From contig PZJY01000003.1 in assembly GCA_031472005.1 (NCBI GenBank), forward strand, positions 2,170,001 to 2,234,000: 64,000 nt of DNA. The letters are read 5' to 3'. Source of the DNA: Tetracladium setigerum (taxonomy: Eukaryota > Ascomycota > Leotiomycetes > Helotiales). Below are positions 45,975 through 57,033 of this stretch, piece by piece. The notes beneath the pieces were generated by a model, which made no database searches, was not told the DNA's origin, and saw nothing but the letters and a program-made list of their open reading frames with translations. Numbering within the stretch: the first letter of the stretch is position 1; each line of letters opens with the position of its first letter. The position numbers and the translations under genes are program-made.

Positions 45975-47663
45975 CTACAACATCGATCTCGGCTTCCACT
46001 TAATGTATGGATGTTCCTCTCCCCCCAGCACCATGTGATCAACGGCATTTGTGTTCAAGTTTCCAGGATGTAAGTGATCCACATCCGTCACACCAGCTAG
46101 CTTCATCGAGGTGATCAACTCATCTTTCAGGACTGCAGGGTTAATTAGATGAAGTTCAGACTGTGGGGGGAAAAGATGCCTTACTGGACGTCAAATGCTC
46201 TACACCCTCAGCTCCGTAGGCCAAGGAGTAAAGATATGGTCTTCCAACTCCAACTGCTGTGGCACCGAGAGCAAGAGCCTTCACGATATCGGTACCTCGA
46301 GTGATACCACCATCGATGTAGATTTCTAGCCTGCCGAAAACTTCGGGTGCTGATTTGTGGAGTTCTAGAAGGGCAAGAATAGATGGAGGGGCGCTATGAG
46401 TTCCGAGTAAGCACTTATCTAGAAGAAGACAGCGGGATAGCTTACGTGTCCAGCGACCGTCCGCCGTGATTGCTCAGAAAAATGCCATCACAACCATACT
46501 CCAGAGCCATCTTCGCATCCGCCGCAGTTTGCACGCCCTTCAACACGACTGGTAATCCACTGGTTTCCTTGATCCATTTTATGTCATCCCAGTTGAGTGT
46601 ACTGTCCACATATTTTGCCATCAATCTCCCCATACCACCTCCTTTCTTGTCATTGTCACCTCTCGCACCGCTGATAGCCGACACCACGTTGCTTTGAGTG
46701 GCAATCTTCTCATCAGCTTCTCTCTTACCTGGAACTGGAGCATCAACTGTCACGAAGATGGCTTTGATGCCAAGCTCGCGAGCTTTGTGGAGAAGCTGGG
46801 CGGACTTTGGACGATCTGAGTTGACGTATAGTTGCAAGAAGAAAGGCTGATTTGGGACGCCGGCTTTGACAATGCTCTCAAGTGGATAGGAAGCGTTGGA
46901 TGAAATCTAAGTTATGCGTTAATTGCTAGTAGCTGGTATGAAATGCCAAACTTACACATTGGATGATATTCTCGGCAGCACAACCTTGGGCAAGAGCCAA
47001 CTCGCCTTCGGTATGTGCAAGTTTGGCCATTGCAGCCGGGCTGACGAAAAATGGAGAGGAGCTTTCACAGCCCATGATCTTTCTCCGTATGCTGATCTCC
47101 TTGACGTTCTTCAAAATTCTTGGCCGGATCATGATCTTTTTGTAGTAATCCGAATTTGAGTGATGGGTGACAAGATCCGTGGCAGCAGAACTAAAGAAAG
47201 CCCACGCTTTCTCCGTTAAAGTATTCCGAGCTACTTCTTCGAAGTCATGTACTGAAATAAGCTTGAAAAGATCGGGTTTCTGGTATTCTTTTGGCCTGGC
47301 AATCGCAACGGGAGTCTCCTCCTGGACTGCCGCAGCAGCCAAGGCGGCACTTTTAATCGCTGCTACCTTGGTTTGCTGTTGTAGTTCCTCCATTTCTGAA
47401 GGCTCAATATGTCCTATTAGACAATCGGAAGGAAGTGTGTCTTCGAGAATGCCGGGTGCGTGTATTTCATCGAACGCTGATGTTGCATCCGTTCCGGCGT
47501 ACTTCAAAATAATACCAGAGCCGCCTGGATGTTCACCATGGAACGAAGAGACGTCGTAAACTTTGGAATGCACAATAATCCAGCAATCTTCTTCGTTTGA
47601 ATGCCTCCTGACTTCGTCCAAAGAAACGTATGAAGGCTCCTCGTTTATCCCCATGTTTGACAT
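45975..47663 (-). CDS. Flavocytochrome b2-type FMN-dependent alpha-hydroxyacid dehydrogenase
   Basis: Likely oxidises L-lactate or a related 2-hydroxyacid. Exons: 46956-47663, 46446-46906, 46185-46393 and 45975-46132, giving 511 aa. The N-terminus is a cytochrome b5 domain with heme ligands in FHGEHPGG and DEIHAPG. An Ala/Glu-rich hinge leads to the FMN barrel: SAATDLVTHHSNSDYYKK, SPAAMAKLAHTEGELALAQG, FFLQLYVNSDR, VTVDAPVPGKRE, VLKGVQTAADA, and the catalytic LSNHGGRSLDT (His base) followed by IDGGITRGTDIVKALALGA. No clear mitochondrial presequence precedes the b5 domain, unlike yeast CYB2, so a cytosolic location or other substrate is possible. Intact. It borders the putative sugar-acid cluster. 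Confidence 0.92.
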
Positions 47664-48344
47664 CGTGAAAAAAAGGAAAGAGAATCAAAGGTTCAGAGAA
47701 GGGGGAATAAGTGGTAAGCAGATGCAGGTGACAAACAAGAATCTGGAGACTCCAGGGGGCATATAGTGGAGATGCAATTGATGAAGTATTGACCAGCACC
47801 CCCAGCTCTCGGTGTTTTCTCCATGATGGAGCATCGGAATTGCAGTCTTGTCCTTGCAAGTTAGATCCATTATTTTCGATAACGGAGGCACTTTCGCCTC
47901 AATTTACGGAAGCTGAGAATGTGGAGTTGTGGAGTCCGGGGAAAGGTGCGAGCAGTCTGCCCATCAATGTCCGGACTTCTCACCGAGAGGTAGCATCAGG
48001 ATTATTCCACGACGGAGGGGCAAGATTCGAGAATGATCATTCGATTTTTTAGACACGCCATCGTATTTTGTGTAGAAAATCAAGGTGGAAACTGAGAACC
48101 GTTGTTGATGCCTGGGACATGGAGGGGAGGAAGGAGACAGGAGGAACTGAGGTTCAAAGGAAGTTCATTCAAAGCCAAGACCTTGAGCTCCATAAGAAGC
48201 TTGGCATTTTGACACAGGATTGTCTCCCATTATCAACAACATTACAGTATATCTTCAAATTCATTTGATTACTGCTGATCAGGGCAATTCCTTACGTCTA
48301 CATATAATTAAAGTACCAAAATTGTGAAACCAAACTCCCTACTT
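47664..48344. promoter_or_regulatory. Upstream region of the flavocytochrome gene
   Basis: 681 bp between the start of the FMN dehydrogenase and the 3' end of the aldo/keto reductase, both on the minus strand. No gene seen. Confidence 0.45.
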
Positions 48345-49532
48345 CTATGTATCAATCGGTTTCAGTGGCTCATAGAGCTCCTCCAGCTCATTCATTTCTT
48401 CATCAGACAACACGACCTCCAAACCTTCTGTGCTCTCGACAATTCTCTTTTCGCTGCTCAATCCCAGAATTGGTGCACATCCTTTCTTCAAGACCCACGC
48501 TGTAGCAATCGCGCTCATGCTCACTCCCTTCTTTTTTGCCATTGCTTCTACCCTTCCGATTATCTCTCCGTTTCTCTGACCTGCAAACCACTTTTTCGAT
48601 TTGACATCAAGCACTGATCGCTCGCTTTCGACCGAAGCTGGTCTACTTAGAAGACCACGAGCAAGTGGACTCCAAGGTATCAATCCCACACCTTCTGCGT
48701 CACAGAAAGGGTTCATTTCGCGCTCTTCTTCTCGATACAACAGATTATACACTGCGAGTACAGCCATCAGCAAACCCGTTCACAAAACCGGGAAATATTC
48801 AATACTCACAGCCCTGCATACTAACAAACTCAGTCCACCCATTCGACCTCGCCGTATATTGCAATCTCGCAAATTCCCACGTCTTCATCGAACTCGCACC
48901 CAAATACCGGACCTTTCCCATCACCACCAAATCATTCAACGCCTTCATAATCTCTTCCGGACTCGTCTCACGATCCAATCGATGCAACTGCAAGACATCA
49001 ATATAATCCGTGCCCAAACGCCTCAAACTGCCTTCCACAGCATCAAAAATATGTTTCCTACTCAGTCCCATCTGATTCGCTAGCTCTCCATCGTTCTTCG
49101 CTGGATTGGGACGCGAATCACTTCCTTCTATGACAGGGTAGTAGACTTTTGTCAAAATGACAACGCGAGAGCGTGGGATGGAGTATTCTTTGAGAGCTCG
49201 GCCGATGATGGTTTCGGACACGCCGTTGGAATAGGTATTTGCTGTGTCCCAGGTGTTGATGCCGACATCGTATGCTTTTTTGAGAAGAGGGAGAGCGGTT
49301 TCTGTATCGAGAACCCATGGGGAGCCTTCCCAGGTTGGTGAACCAAAGGACATGCAGCCGAGGATAATTTTTGAGACTTTAAGACCGGATTTTCCAAGTC
49401 TAATGTCATGATAATGATGTGAGCAACGGTCTTTTTTAAGGAACAGCGGATTGTTAACAACCTTTGGTATTGCATTTTACATGGCACTTTTGACTCTGTC
49501 GTAGCTATCTGGGAATCTTTGCTGGTAGCCAT
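48345..49532 (-). CDS. Aldo/keto reductase (NADP-dependent, YakC-like)
   Basis: Cytosolic NAD(P)H-dependent carbonyl reductase. Exons 49462-49532, 48810-49399 and 48345-48751 give 355 aa. The family landmarks are in order: RLGKSGLKVSKIILGCMSFG (across intron 1), the catalytic Asp/Tyr in WDTANTYSNGVSE, Lys in VVILTKVYYP, His in VLQLHRLD, then YNLLYREEEREM and LIPWSPLARGLLSRP, and the cofactor-binding GLSSEKRIVES. The ~20-residue N-terminal extension (MATSKDSQIATTESK..) is unremarkable. Head to head with the sugar-acid dehydrogenase at 50088, so it may share regulation and pathway. Substrate is not determined. Confidence 0.92.
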
Positions 49533-50087
49533 TCTGGCGGTTGTTGAATTTTGATATTTTCTCTTTAGAAGTTCCAAGCAAATTAGAATCAAGGATATGA
49601 GATGATTTGGTTAACTTGTAAAAACACTGGTCTAGTGAATGGGAGTTTTGAGAAGATGAAGAAGTGCATTCACAAGTAGAACCAACCAACTTCCATCTTC
49701 AGCCTTGACATCGGACTTCCGATCCTGTTCCTGGAAGCCTTGTGAGGGGTGGCGATGGGGTTCCCATCGCCGCTCGGCACGAACCCCGCCATGCATCCTT
49801 TTCTCCACAACTTGTCTCTCCGCATCGCGAACACGGCGGCATTCGGGCGTTGTGTGTCTTTCAAGTCTTCTTGCTTTCTATCTGTCTTCTCATAAAAACT
49901 TTATCAAAAACCTTCACACAACCCATTCACTGACTACTGTGACTACTCGTCTCACAACAAACATCATCACATCAAGTCAAATCACAATTTTTAATACGTC
50001 AGTACCTGAGGCTCACAACATCATATTCGATTGAACCGAATTTTAACTTCAGCGCCTTGAAATCATACATCAATTTCGCATCTCAAA
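49533..50087. promoter_or_regulatory. Bidirectional promoter with CGG inverted repeat and GC hairpin
   Basis: This 555-bp region lies between divergent AKR and dehydrogenase starts. It contains ATCGGACTTCCGAT (49710-49723), an inverted CGG/CCG pair of the kind Zn2Cys6 factors bind, and a perfect 9-bp stem GGCGATGGG / CCCATCGCC with a 3-nt loop (49751-49771). Functional roles are inferred. Confidence 0.5.
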
Positions 50088-51056
50088 ATGGCAAACATTC
50101 TCATCACAGGGGCAGGAGGCTTCATAGGTCAAGCTCTCGCAACCGCTCTCCTCTCAGACACCTCCATCGCCTCCCTCACCCTCACCGACGTAATGCAACC
50201 CCAACCGCCCACGCTCAAAACCTCCACCAAAATAAACTGCATCAAAGCCGACCTCACGGACAAAGCAGCCTGCGAATCCCTCCTCACACCAAACCTAACA
50301 CAAGTCTACCTCCTCCACGGCCTAATGAGCGGCGCAGCCGAAGCAAACCTCGATTTGGGACTTCGTGTAAACATTGATTCAACTCGCTTAATCCTCGATA
50401 TCCTACGCAATACTATCCCTGGTATCCGCGTCATCTTCCCTTCAAGTCTCGCAGTCTTCGGGCCTTCGAATGGCGCCACTGTGACGGAATCAACGATGCC
50501 ACTTCCAGGCTCTTCCTACGGCGCCGAGAAGCTGATTTGCGAGATTCTCTTGAATGATTTCTCAAGACGTGGCTTGATCGATGGAAGGATCGTGAGATTA
50601 CCTACCATCATCGTGCGACCGGGTGCGCCTTCTGGAGCAGCAAGTTCATTCTGCTCCGGTATCATCAGGGAGCCTCTTGCGGGGAAGAAGTCTGATTTGC
50701 CGGTGAAGAAGGACTTGGAGTTGTGGGTTTGCTCGACGAGGACGATTATCAAGAATCTCATCATTGCGAAGGATTTGCCGCAAGAGAAATTCCAGGGACG
50801 GCCGACGCGAGTGGTGAACTTGCCTGGTATCACGGTTACCGTTGAGCAGATGCTCCAATCTCTCAAGGAGGTTGGAGGCGAAAAGGCATTGGCGCTGGTA
50901 GAAGAGAAGCATGATGCAGCGGTTGAGAAGATTGTGGGGAACTGGCCGTATAGATTCGATACGAGTCTTGCGCAAGAATTGGGCTTTGTGGCTGATGGGG
51001 ATTTGAACAATACTCTGCGAGAGTATGTCGAAGATTATGGAAGTGCGGCGCAGTGA
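50088..51056 (+). CDS. NAD-dependent epimerase/dehydrogenase, DenD/uronate-dehydrogenase-like
   Basis: Extended SDR of 322 aa, intronless. The N-terminal Rossmann motif is ILITGAGGFIGQALATAL. A Leu-rich strand with HGLMSGAAEAN follows. The catalytic region has FPSSLAVFG (Ser) and SSYGAEKLICE (Tyr-x3-Lys). The C-terminal half has VRPGAPSGAASSF and LPGITVTVEQMLQSL, characteristic of the subgroup that includes D-erythronate dehydrogenase (DenD). It therefore probably oxidises a sugar acid rather than a nucleotide sugar; this is inference from subgroup features. Divergent from an aldo/keto reductase and 64 bp from the 3' end of the Zn2Cys6 regulator. Confidence 0.88.
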   Translation: MANILITGAGGFIGQALATALLSDTSIASLTLTDVMQPQPPTLKTSTKINCIKADLTDKAACESLLTPNLTQVYLLHGLMSGAAEANLDLGLRVNIDSTRLILDILRNTIPGIRVIFPSSLAVFGPSNGATVTESTMPLPGSSYGAEKLICEILLNDFSRRGLIDGRIVRLPTIIVRPGAPSGAASSFCSGIIREPLAGKKSDLPVKKDLELWVCSTRTIIKNLIIAKDLPQEKFQGRPTRVVNLPGITVTVEQMLQSLKEVGGEKALALVEEKHDAAVEKIVGNWPYRFDTSLAQELGFVADGDLNNTLREYVEDYGSAAQ

Positions 51057-51120
51057 CGAGTGATTCCCTCTGCTTTTCATGTTTTAATATAGATTTTACT
51101 TTATTTTTGATGTCGCGTAT

Positions 51121-53872
51121 TTAGTGCGTAAAATCCAAGTCAGGAAAATTAAAGCCGTCGAGATCTTGAAAATTGATATCGAACCCCGTGTCACCGTGCG
51201 GAGCCACCATAGCATAATTTGGTGGCAAACTACCCGGCCCTTGATTGCCCAACCCGCTCATATTTGGATTGTTATTCATTCCTCCGAGGCCGTTTCCATT
51301 CTGCGCTGCTCCTCCCCATTGCTGTTGCGGCGCGAAGTTCGCTGGAAGCCCTGTTGGTGGAAGGGCTCCATTGTACTGAAAGTTATTTGTGGTAGGATCA
51401 GTGTTATTAGGTCGGTCAAAAATGGCTCTACACTCGTGATATTTGTTTTCCAGAGCCACCGTCATTTTGTGCAGAGGATGTTGCTCGACGCACGAGAATG
51501 TCTTGAAAAAGTCAATTGATTTGCCCATCAATTGCAAGTTTTCCCCAACATCGATGCTCAGTTGCTCCCAATACTGAGAACACGAAAGCAAAAAGTGACC
51601 AGCGAAACTTATCATAACGTGGAAATAGAATGGGATACCAAGAAGGGAGTCCGTGAGCCCACTGTCGGAAAGGATGAGCTCGAAAATGAATGTTGCGGCA
51701 CCGTGAGCCATGAGCGCAGCTGGAAGGAAGTAGACGGGTATGGGGTCGGATTTGAGACCACGGAAAACGTGGTGGCCTAGGTAAAGTTTTGCAAAGTGAT
51801 AATGGAGCGTGAGACCTTTGTGAGGGAAGTCGCCAATCTTGTTATGAATAGCTGCTTTTTATGGGCGGTTAGCGTACTCTCTTTTCTGGCACATGATTCG
51901 GGAATGAGTGGAGGAGAAATACATACAGAAATTACTGGAAAAACGGGCAAACCATGTGTCTATTTGTCCATTGAAACTTTTGACCGAGGTAGCCAGGCCT
52001 TTGGATAATGGTTCTGTACTTTCGGGTCCGAAAGAGCTGCGGATGTGAGACATCATTTGGAGCAGTACAACTTGCGAAATTACACGAACATCTTTCTCGT
52101 CGGTGTATTCGGACTCCAGGAATGCTTCCCAGCCTAGAATTATGTCTTGGTCGGCGTTTACGATTGGATCTCGATTGTATAGAATGGACAGATGTTGATC
52201 CGAAATGTAGAAGAGGTACCATAATCGCACTCTGTCCACCATTTCTGCTGGCGGTAGACCTAAACCTGTTATCGAGTCCGGAACGGTAACTTGATAGAAA
52301 TATTTCTGTAACCGGACATCAGAAGATCTGCGCAGGGCATCACTGCTGAGGATTCGGCTCGCATCCGAGAGCCAGTAGGATGCGATACACAACGCCCGGA
52401 GAAATTCCACACCTCGCTTCTCAAACATGGATTGGGAAACCAGCTTGAGGAACTCGGTATTGCAGGCTTCAAACACCCTCGAGCCGCTTTGTTCGTGGAG
52501 TGCTGATACTGCACATACAGCCGCTAATAAAACGGGCGAGAGTTTCCTCAGACTTTTCAGATCTGAAAACACGCTTCCGATGCCATATAGGTAATGGTCC
52601 AGCCTCTGTGTATACCTGCCTACAAGAGTTTCGGCCATAGATAAAGACACAATTCCCTTGCTGATTATATCAGGTGCCGCCACAATACTCCTTCGTTGTG
52701 AATTAATGGATGCATGAGGAGATGCAACGGCAGCTGAGGCAGGAGACTCGGCCACCGATTTGGCGGGTTCAAGAAAGGTATCAATAGGACCCTTCATATC
52801 TGATGGACTCATTGGAGGAGAGGCATCAACCATTTCTTTGTCCTCATCTGCGGATTCATGAACAGCTTCGACCTTCTCTTGCTGGGTGCCTGGTTGGTCC
52901 GAAGCATACGGAACCGATAAAGGAGGTGGCACTTTGAGATTGATGGCTTGACAGACATTCGTAAGTACGGCATGCATCTGATACAAGTCGCCTTGCATCC
53001 CTTGTATGCGTCTCGTATCGTTCATTAGAGATTGCAATGATCTGTTCAGGACACATGAGAGGCCTCTCTGGATACAACGCTGACACGGAGGTTCATCGTT
53101 GTCCATAATACACTTTATTTTCTGCTTTCTGTCATCCAATCAGCCGACTGCTAGCCTCCCAAAACCAAAACAAGCAGTGGAGAGTACCTACCGACATGCT
53201 GCACATGCAGTGACTTTCCTCGTGACCGCTGGGAGTGCTTCTTGGATAGCAGCTAGCTTCTGCTGGTCCAGCGTCATGGTGTAATGTGAAGGCCTCGGAG
53301 GGTTGTGTGGAGGACTGTGTGGGCCGCTGAGAGACCGAGATACTGGCCTTGGGCGAGTTGAAGACGACGGAGTGCTGTCTATCAAACCCGAATGCGCCGA
53401 CTCTGGGAAGGAGGCTCCTCCTCCCCCACTACTACTGTTTATCGACGAGGCTCCAAACGAGAGACTTCGAGGATTCTTTCGCCCCCCGTCTCCATTGCCT
53501 TCTCTAGACCGGTCACCGTTGCCGTTCGGCGAACTGGTCATGTTGTTACTGTTGTTGTTGTTGATGTTGTGACTGGTGGACTCCTGCAGCTGTGTCGGTT
53601 CTTCCCCCACACCGGAAGCTCTCCATGATCTCTTCATGGTACTTCGCCTCTTCTGGTAGGCTGTAGCCTTCCAAAATTGGTGATGTTGGGAGGTTTCACG
53701 ACTGAACGGCGATAAGTCCGACTCGGGATTATTATATATGGGGTGGGCAGGCGTGAAAGTCGCTGAGGGACTTGTCAACCGCGCATGACCTGAAGTTGTG
53801 ATCTGCTCCAGAGGAACGTCTGGGCGGGGCGGTTGCCGAGTCAGGGGCGCTCGCTTAGCAATCGAGTCTTCC
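51121..53872 (-). CDS. Zn(II)2Cys6 transcription factor, 5' end unresolved
   Basis: Fungal binuclear zinc-cluster regulator. Exons: 53192-53872 (5' limit uncertain), 51927-53128 and 51121-51851. The zinc cluster spans intron 1: CAACR then KQKIKC, DNDEPPC, QRC, IQRGLSC, a standard C-x2-C-x6-C-x9-C-x2-C-x6-C. The middle region is the helical regulatory domain of fungal regulators (SALHEQSGSRVFEACNTEFL, LCIASYWLSDASRIL, DRVRLWYLFYISDQHLS). The C-terminus is Asn/Gly/Gln-rich and ends acidic (FQDLDGFNFPDLDF). The N-terminal ~200 residues are Ser/Pro-rich. The frame stays open to a plausible acceptor (CATTCAG) at 53873 with no upstream ATG, so a first exon is missing; the fallback start is ATG 53637. 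The second intron acceptor is a NAGNAG (AAGCAG). It shares a promoter with the aldolase. Confidence 0.88.
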
Positions 53873-54240
53873 CTGAATGTTTACCTTAGTCCTTAGGTAC
53901 AGGACTTTCCCGTGGAGACCCCGCAAATCAGGCCCAAGTATTTCATAGGGATTCATAATAAGCCTTGGGGCTTGATATCATAGCTGTGCAATTGGCCAAT
54001 CTGAGGAACTATGACCGTTTTTGTGGAGGCAACACGCCAACATGTGAGGATTTCGGCCTGCTCTCCGAAACAATGGAACCTGGGCATTTACGCCGTAACC
54101 TTCCACAATAATGGTGCCAAATAATGGATTCTGAGCTGAGGCGAAAGGGAGCGAAACGTGGGATATCCTCCAAATAAAAGCAGTCGTTGCAAGTACTTTT
54201 CGTCTGATCATATCATAATTATATCAAATCAACCGCCAAG
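53873..54240. promoter_or_regulatory. Divergent promoter with TTTCGG-N8-CCGAAA
   Basis: This 368-bp region lies between the regulator's 5' end and the aldolase start. A perfect inverted repeat TTTCGG-N8-CCGAAA (54051-54070) fits a zinc-cluster dimer site, possibly for the adjacent regulator itself. The missing first exon of the regulator probably lies within this region. Confidence 0.55.
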
Positions 54241-55309
54241 ATGACCTCAACCATTGCCAACAAAGTTACCCCTCTCCCAAAGGGAGTCTACTGTCCTGTG
54301 CTTTCCACATATGAAGCAACTCCAGAACAAGATATCGACCTTGAAGCATCATACCTTTACTTTTCCTACCTAATTCGAAGTGGAATCCAAGGTCTCGTCC
54401 TTGCTGGGACCACCGCAGAAGCCGTTCTCCTCTCACCCTCAGAAAGACAAGATCTCACACGAACGGCTCGAAAAGCAGCCCTCGATCTTGGTTTCCCATC
54501 TTTCCCTCTCGTAGCTGGAATCAGCGGCCACTCGACGCGTGAGAGCATCTCCCTCGCCAAGGATGCAAAAGCTGCTGGTGCTGATTTTGCATTATTACTT
54601 CCACCTTGTTTCTGGTCGAAAGCCGTGACGAAGGATGTGATTTTGGGCTATTACAGAGAGGTTGCGGATGCCAGTCCAATTCCAGTCGTTGTTTATAATG
54701 TATGCAGTACTTCTTTTCCAGTATTTTACTCAGAATAAGTAAATTAACTCTTTACAGTTCCCTGCCGTTTGCAATGGCATTGATCTAAATTCTGATGTCC
54801 TCGCTGAACTGGCTGCTCATTCCAACATCGTCGGTGTAAAACTCACGTGTGGAAATGCTGGGAAAGTCACAAGACTCACTCAAGAGTTTAGACACGAGCA
54901 ATTCGGCGTTTATGGTGGTTCATCAGACTGGCTAATCCCTTGCCTCATCGGCGGCGGCGCAGGTTGCGTCACAGGAATTGGAAATGTCTTCCCCAAAAGC
55001 GTTGCCAAACTTTACGCTCTTTGGACTGAAGGAAAGGTCGACGAAGCCGTGAAGCTTCAAGGACTAGTTGCGCAGGCTGAGAAGGCTTGTAAAGAGGGAA
55101 TCGCTCCAACGAAATTTGGTGCGTCGTATTTCGCGGGACCGAAAGCCGGCGTTTTGAAGAGAGAAAGCTTTTATCCAAGGAAACCGTTTTTGCCTTCAGC
55201 GAAACCGATGCAGGATTGGGTGATTGAGGTTATGAAGGGTTTGGACGAGTTTGAGAAAACTTTACCTGATGTTAAGGGACCCGGCTTAAAGAATGGTGTT
55301 GCAAAGTAG
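54241..55309 (+). CDS. DapA/GaaC-family class I 2-keto-acid aldolase
   Basis: Schiff-base lyase of the dihydrodipicolinate-synthase/N-acetylneuraminate-lyase superfamily. In fungi the best-known member is the 2-keto-3-deoxy-L-galactonate aldolase GaaC, which yields pyruvate and L-glyceraldehyde. Exons 54241-54699 and 54758-55309 give 336 aa. Landmarks: LVLAGTTAEAVLLSPSER (GTTAE binding loop), VVVYNFP with the catalytic Tyr (across the intron), Schiff-base Lys in NIVGVKLTCGN, and YGGSSDWLIP. LTCGN is shared with the fungal GaaC type rather than bacterial DapA. No targeting signal. True substrate unknown; paired with an aldehyde reductase gene 2.3 kb away, as in galacturonate catabolism. Confidence 0.9.
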
Positions 55310-55848
55310 TTGGCTGCTGGGTATCCTATGGACGAAGTTTTAGATACTTGACTACTCCAAGATTTGGAGCCTAAAATACCAATGATACAGTACTGCAACA
55401 TCTCTCCTGCTCTTTAGCTCAAACCTTAAATCCCACATTGTAAAAGTTTAAATGGTTCTTAGAACATTCCATGTGCAAACCCCTCATGCTCAAAACAGCC
55501 CTATTTATATCCTGCCAAGGCTACCGTCCCGTATTGTTGTTTAGAGTCCTTGTAACCTACAATGATCGTTCATAGGTATTTTCGGGGGTGGAAATAGGTT
55601 TAAGTTTCTTCTACGTTGCTGTGTCTCAAGGAGTGAAAGGGAGAGGTGGTTTCAAAGGGTGTTTTATATGAATGGTCACCATGGTCACGTGATTCACACC
55701 CTTTGCACTCCATTCTCAGGGTTTGGGGAATCAGCAAACATGCTTTCACAACAACAGTTCATAGCACGCAATATCTAAGATTATTGATTGAAAGCGTCTG
55801 ATGATATTGATAAACTTCAAACTTTTGATAACCATAAATCTAAACATT
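55310..55848. other. Convergent gap, aldolase and BNR protein
   Basis: 539 bp between facing stops. A CACGTG occurs near 55,686. No gene seen. Confidence 0.55.
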
Positions 55849-57033
55849 CTACTTGAAATAATCCGCCGATAACCTAACATACTTGATCGTCTGTCTCCAA
55901 AATGTATACGCGATATGAACCCCGCCAGCCCCATCACCTACAATACTTGGGTAGCTCAATTCTCGATTAAGTTTCTGCTCGCTGTTATTCGTCATACAGA
56001 ACCCATCACCTTCCTCCAAGGTCTCGCTCTTCCAAGTCTTCCCATCATCATCGCTAACGGCCACGCAGAGGGGTGCTCTTGGCGCTCCCCAGAATGCTTC
56101 CTTTCCTGAATGCTTCGCCTTCTGGTTTTTCCTCGTATCATCAGCCGATGTAATATCATCATAAAGACCTTCGCGCTTCTCCGTTAAGCCTTTCGCGGAA
56201 GAGTGGTTATAAACCAAAACCACCTTCCCGGATTCTAATACCGTCGCTCCCACACCTGCATTCGGATTTGGCAACTCAGTGGCTTTAGGAACAGTCCAGT
56301 TGATTCCGTCATTAGAGGTAGATGTATACACGAAATCTGCCCAACGGCTTCTGAAAATTCCCAAGTAGGTTCCGTTTTTCAGAGGAACGATGGCCATGTG
56401 GACCGCTCCAGGACTGTTTGGGACTTCGGTCTCTGACCAAGTCACACCTTGATCTGAGGAAGATTTGATGCATGAGATATCATCGTTGCCAATCCAGCGC
56501 TCGCCAGGCTCAGATCTACATCTGAAAATGGGAAGAACCCACGTTCCGTCCTTAAGCACAACCAAGGGTTGTCTGATAAACGTCCCTGGTTCATCGAATT
56601 GAACAGCTTCATCTCCCCAGCTCAAACCACCATCATTTGAAACGCGTTTCTTGACGATAGCAGAGTCTTGATTCCCAGCATCTTGGGAAGTCCAGAGCAG
56701 CCAGACGGGTCCTTGGGGTGTTTGGAATAAAACGGGGTTTTGCTCGCTGTGGTGCAGGTCGTCGGTCATTTTGGTGGCGGGGAGCCATGTTGATGTGTTG
56801 GCAGGGAGGCGAGCAACATAGATGCAGATGTCTGGGATGCCTTCTTGCTTTCCTCCGAACCAGGCACAGAGGAGGTCGCCATTGGGTAGTAGGAGGAGGT
56901 TGGAGGCGTGGGATTGGATGGTAGATGTTGGGAGGTAGGATTCTTTGCGGGAGGAGGTGGTTGTGCTTTGTTTGAGAGATGTTCCTAGAGGTGGAATCTC
57001 TTGAGGGACGGTAACGAAACCTGTGGGAGGCAT
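55849..57033 (-). CDS. BNR/Asp-box beta-propeller protein (sialidase-like fold)
   Basis: Intronless, 394 aa, from ATG 57033 (MPPTGFVTVP). Four Asp-boxes (S-x-D-x-G-x-T/S-W) are readable: SNDGGLSW, SSDQGVTW, SNDGINW and SDDDGKTW. An N-terminal SHASNLLLLPNGDLLCAWFGG and HSEQNPVLF are typical of the BNR_2 group. That group includes GH33-like exo-sialidases and also polysaccharide lyases with the same propeller. No signal peptide is visible, so the enzyme is probably cytosolic and acts on an imported oligosaccharide; it could also be a lyase or epimerase of sugar acids. Divergent from an aldo/keto reductase and facing the aldolase. Catalytic type cannot be set from sequence alone. Confidence 0.85.
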   Translation of the reverse strand: MPPTGFVTVPQEIPPLGTSLKQSTTTSSRKESYLPTSTIQSHASNLLLLPNGDLLCAWFGGKQEGIPDICIYVARLPANTSTWLPATKMTDDLHHSEQNPVLFQTPQGPVWLLWTSQDAGNQDSAIVKKRVSNDGGLSWGDEAVQFDEPGTFIRQPLVVLKDGTWVLPIFRCRSEPGERWIGNDDISCIKSSSDQGVTWSETEVPNSPGAVHMAIVPLKNGTYLGIFRSRWADFVYTSTSNDGINWTVPKATELPNPNAGVGATVLESGKVVLVYNHSSAKGLTEKREGLYDDITSADDTRKNQKAKHSGKEAFWGAPRAPLCVAVSDDDGKTWKSETLEEGDGFCMTNNSEQKLNRELSYPSIVGDGAGGVHIAYTFWRQTIKYVRLSADYFK

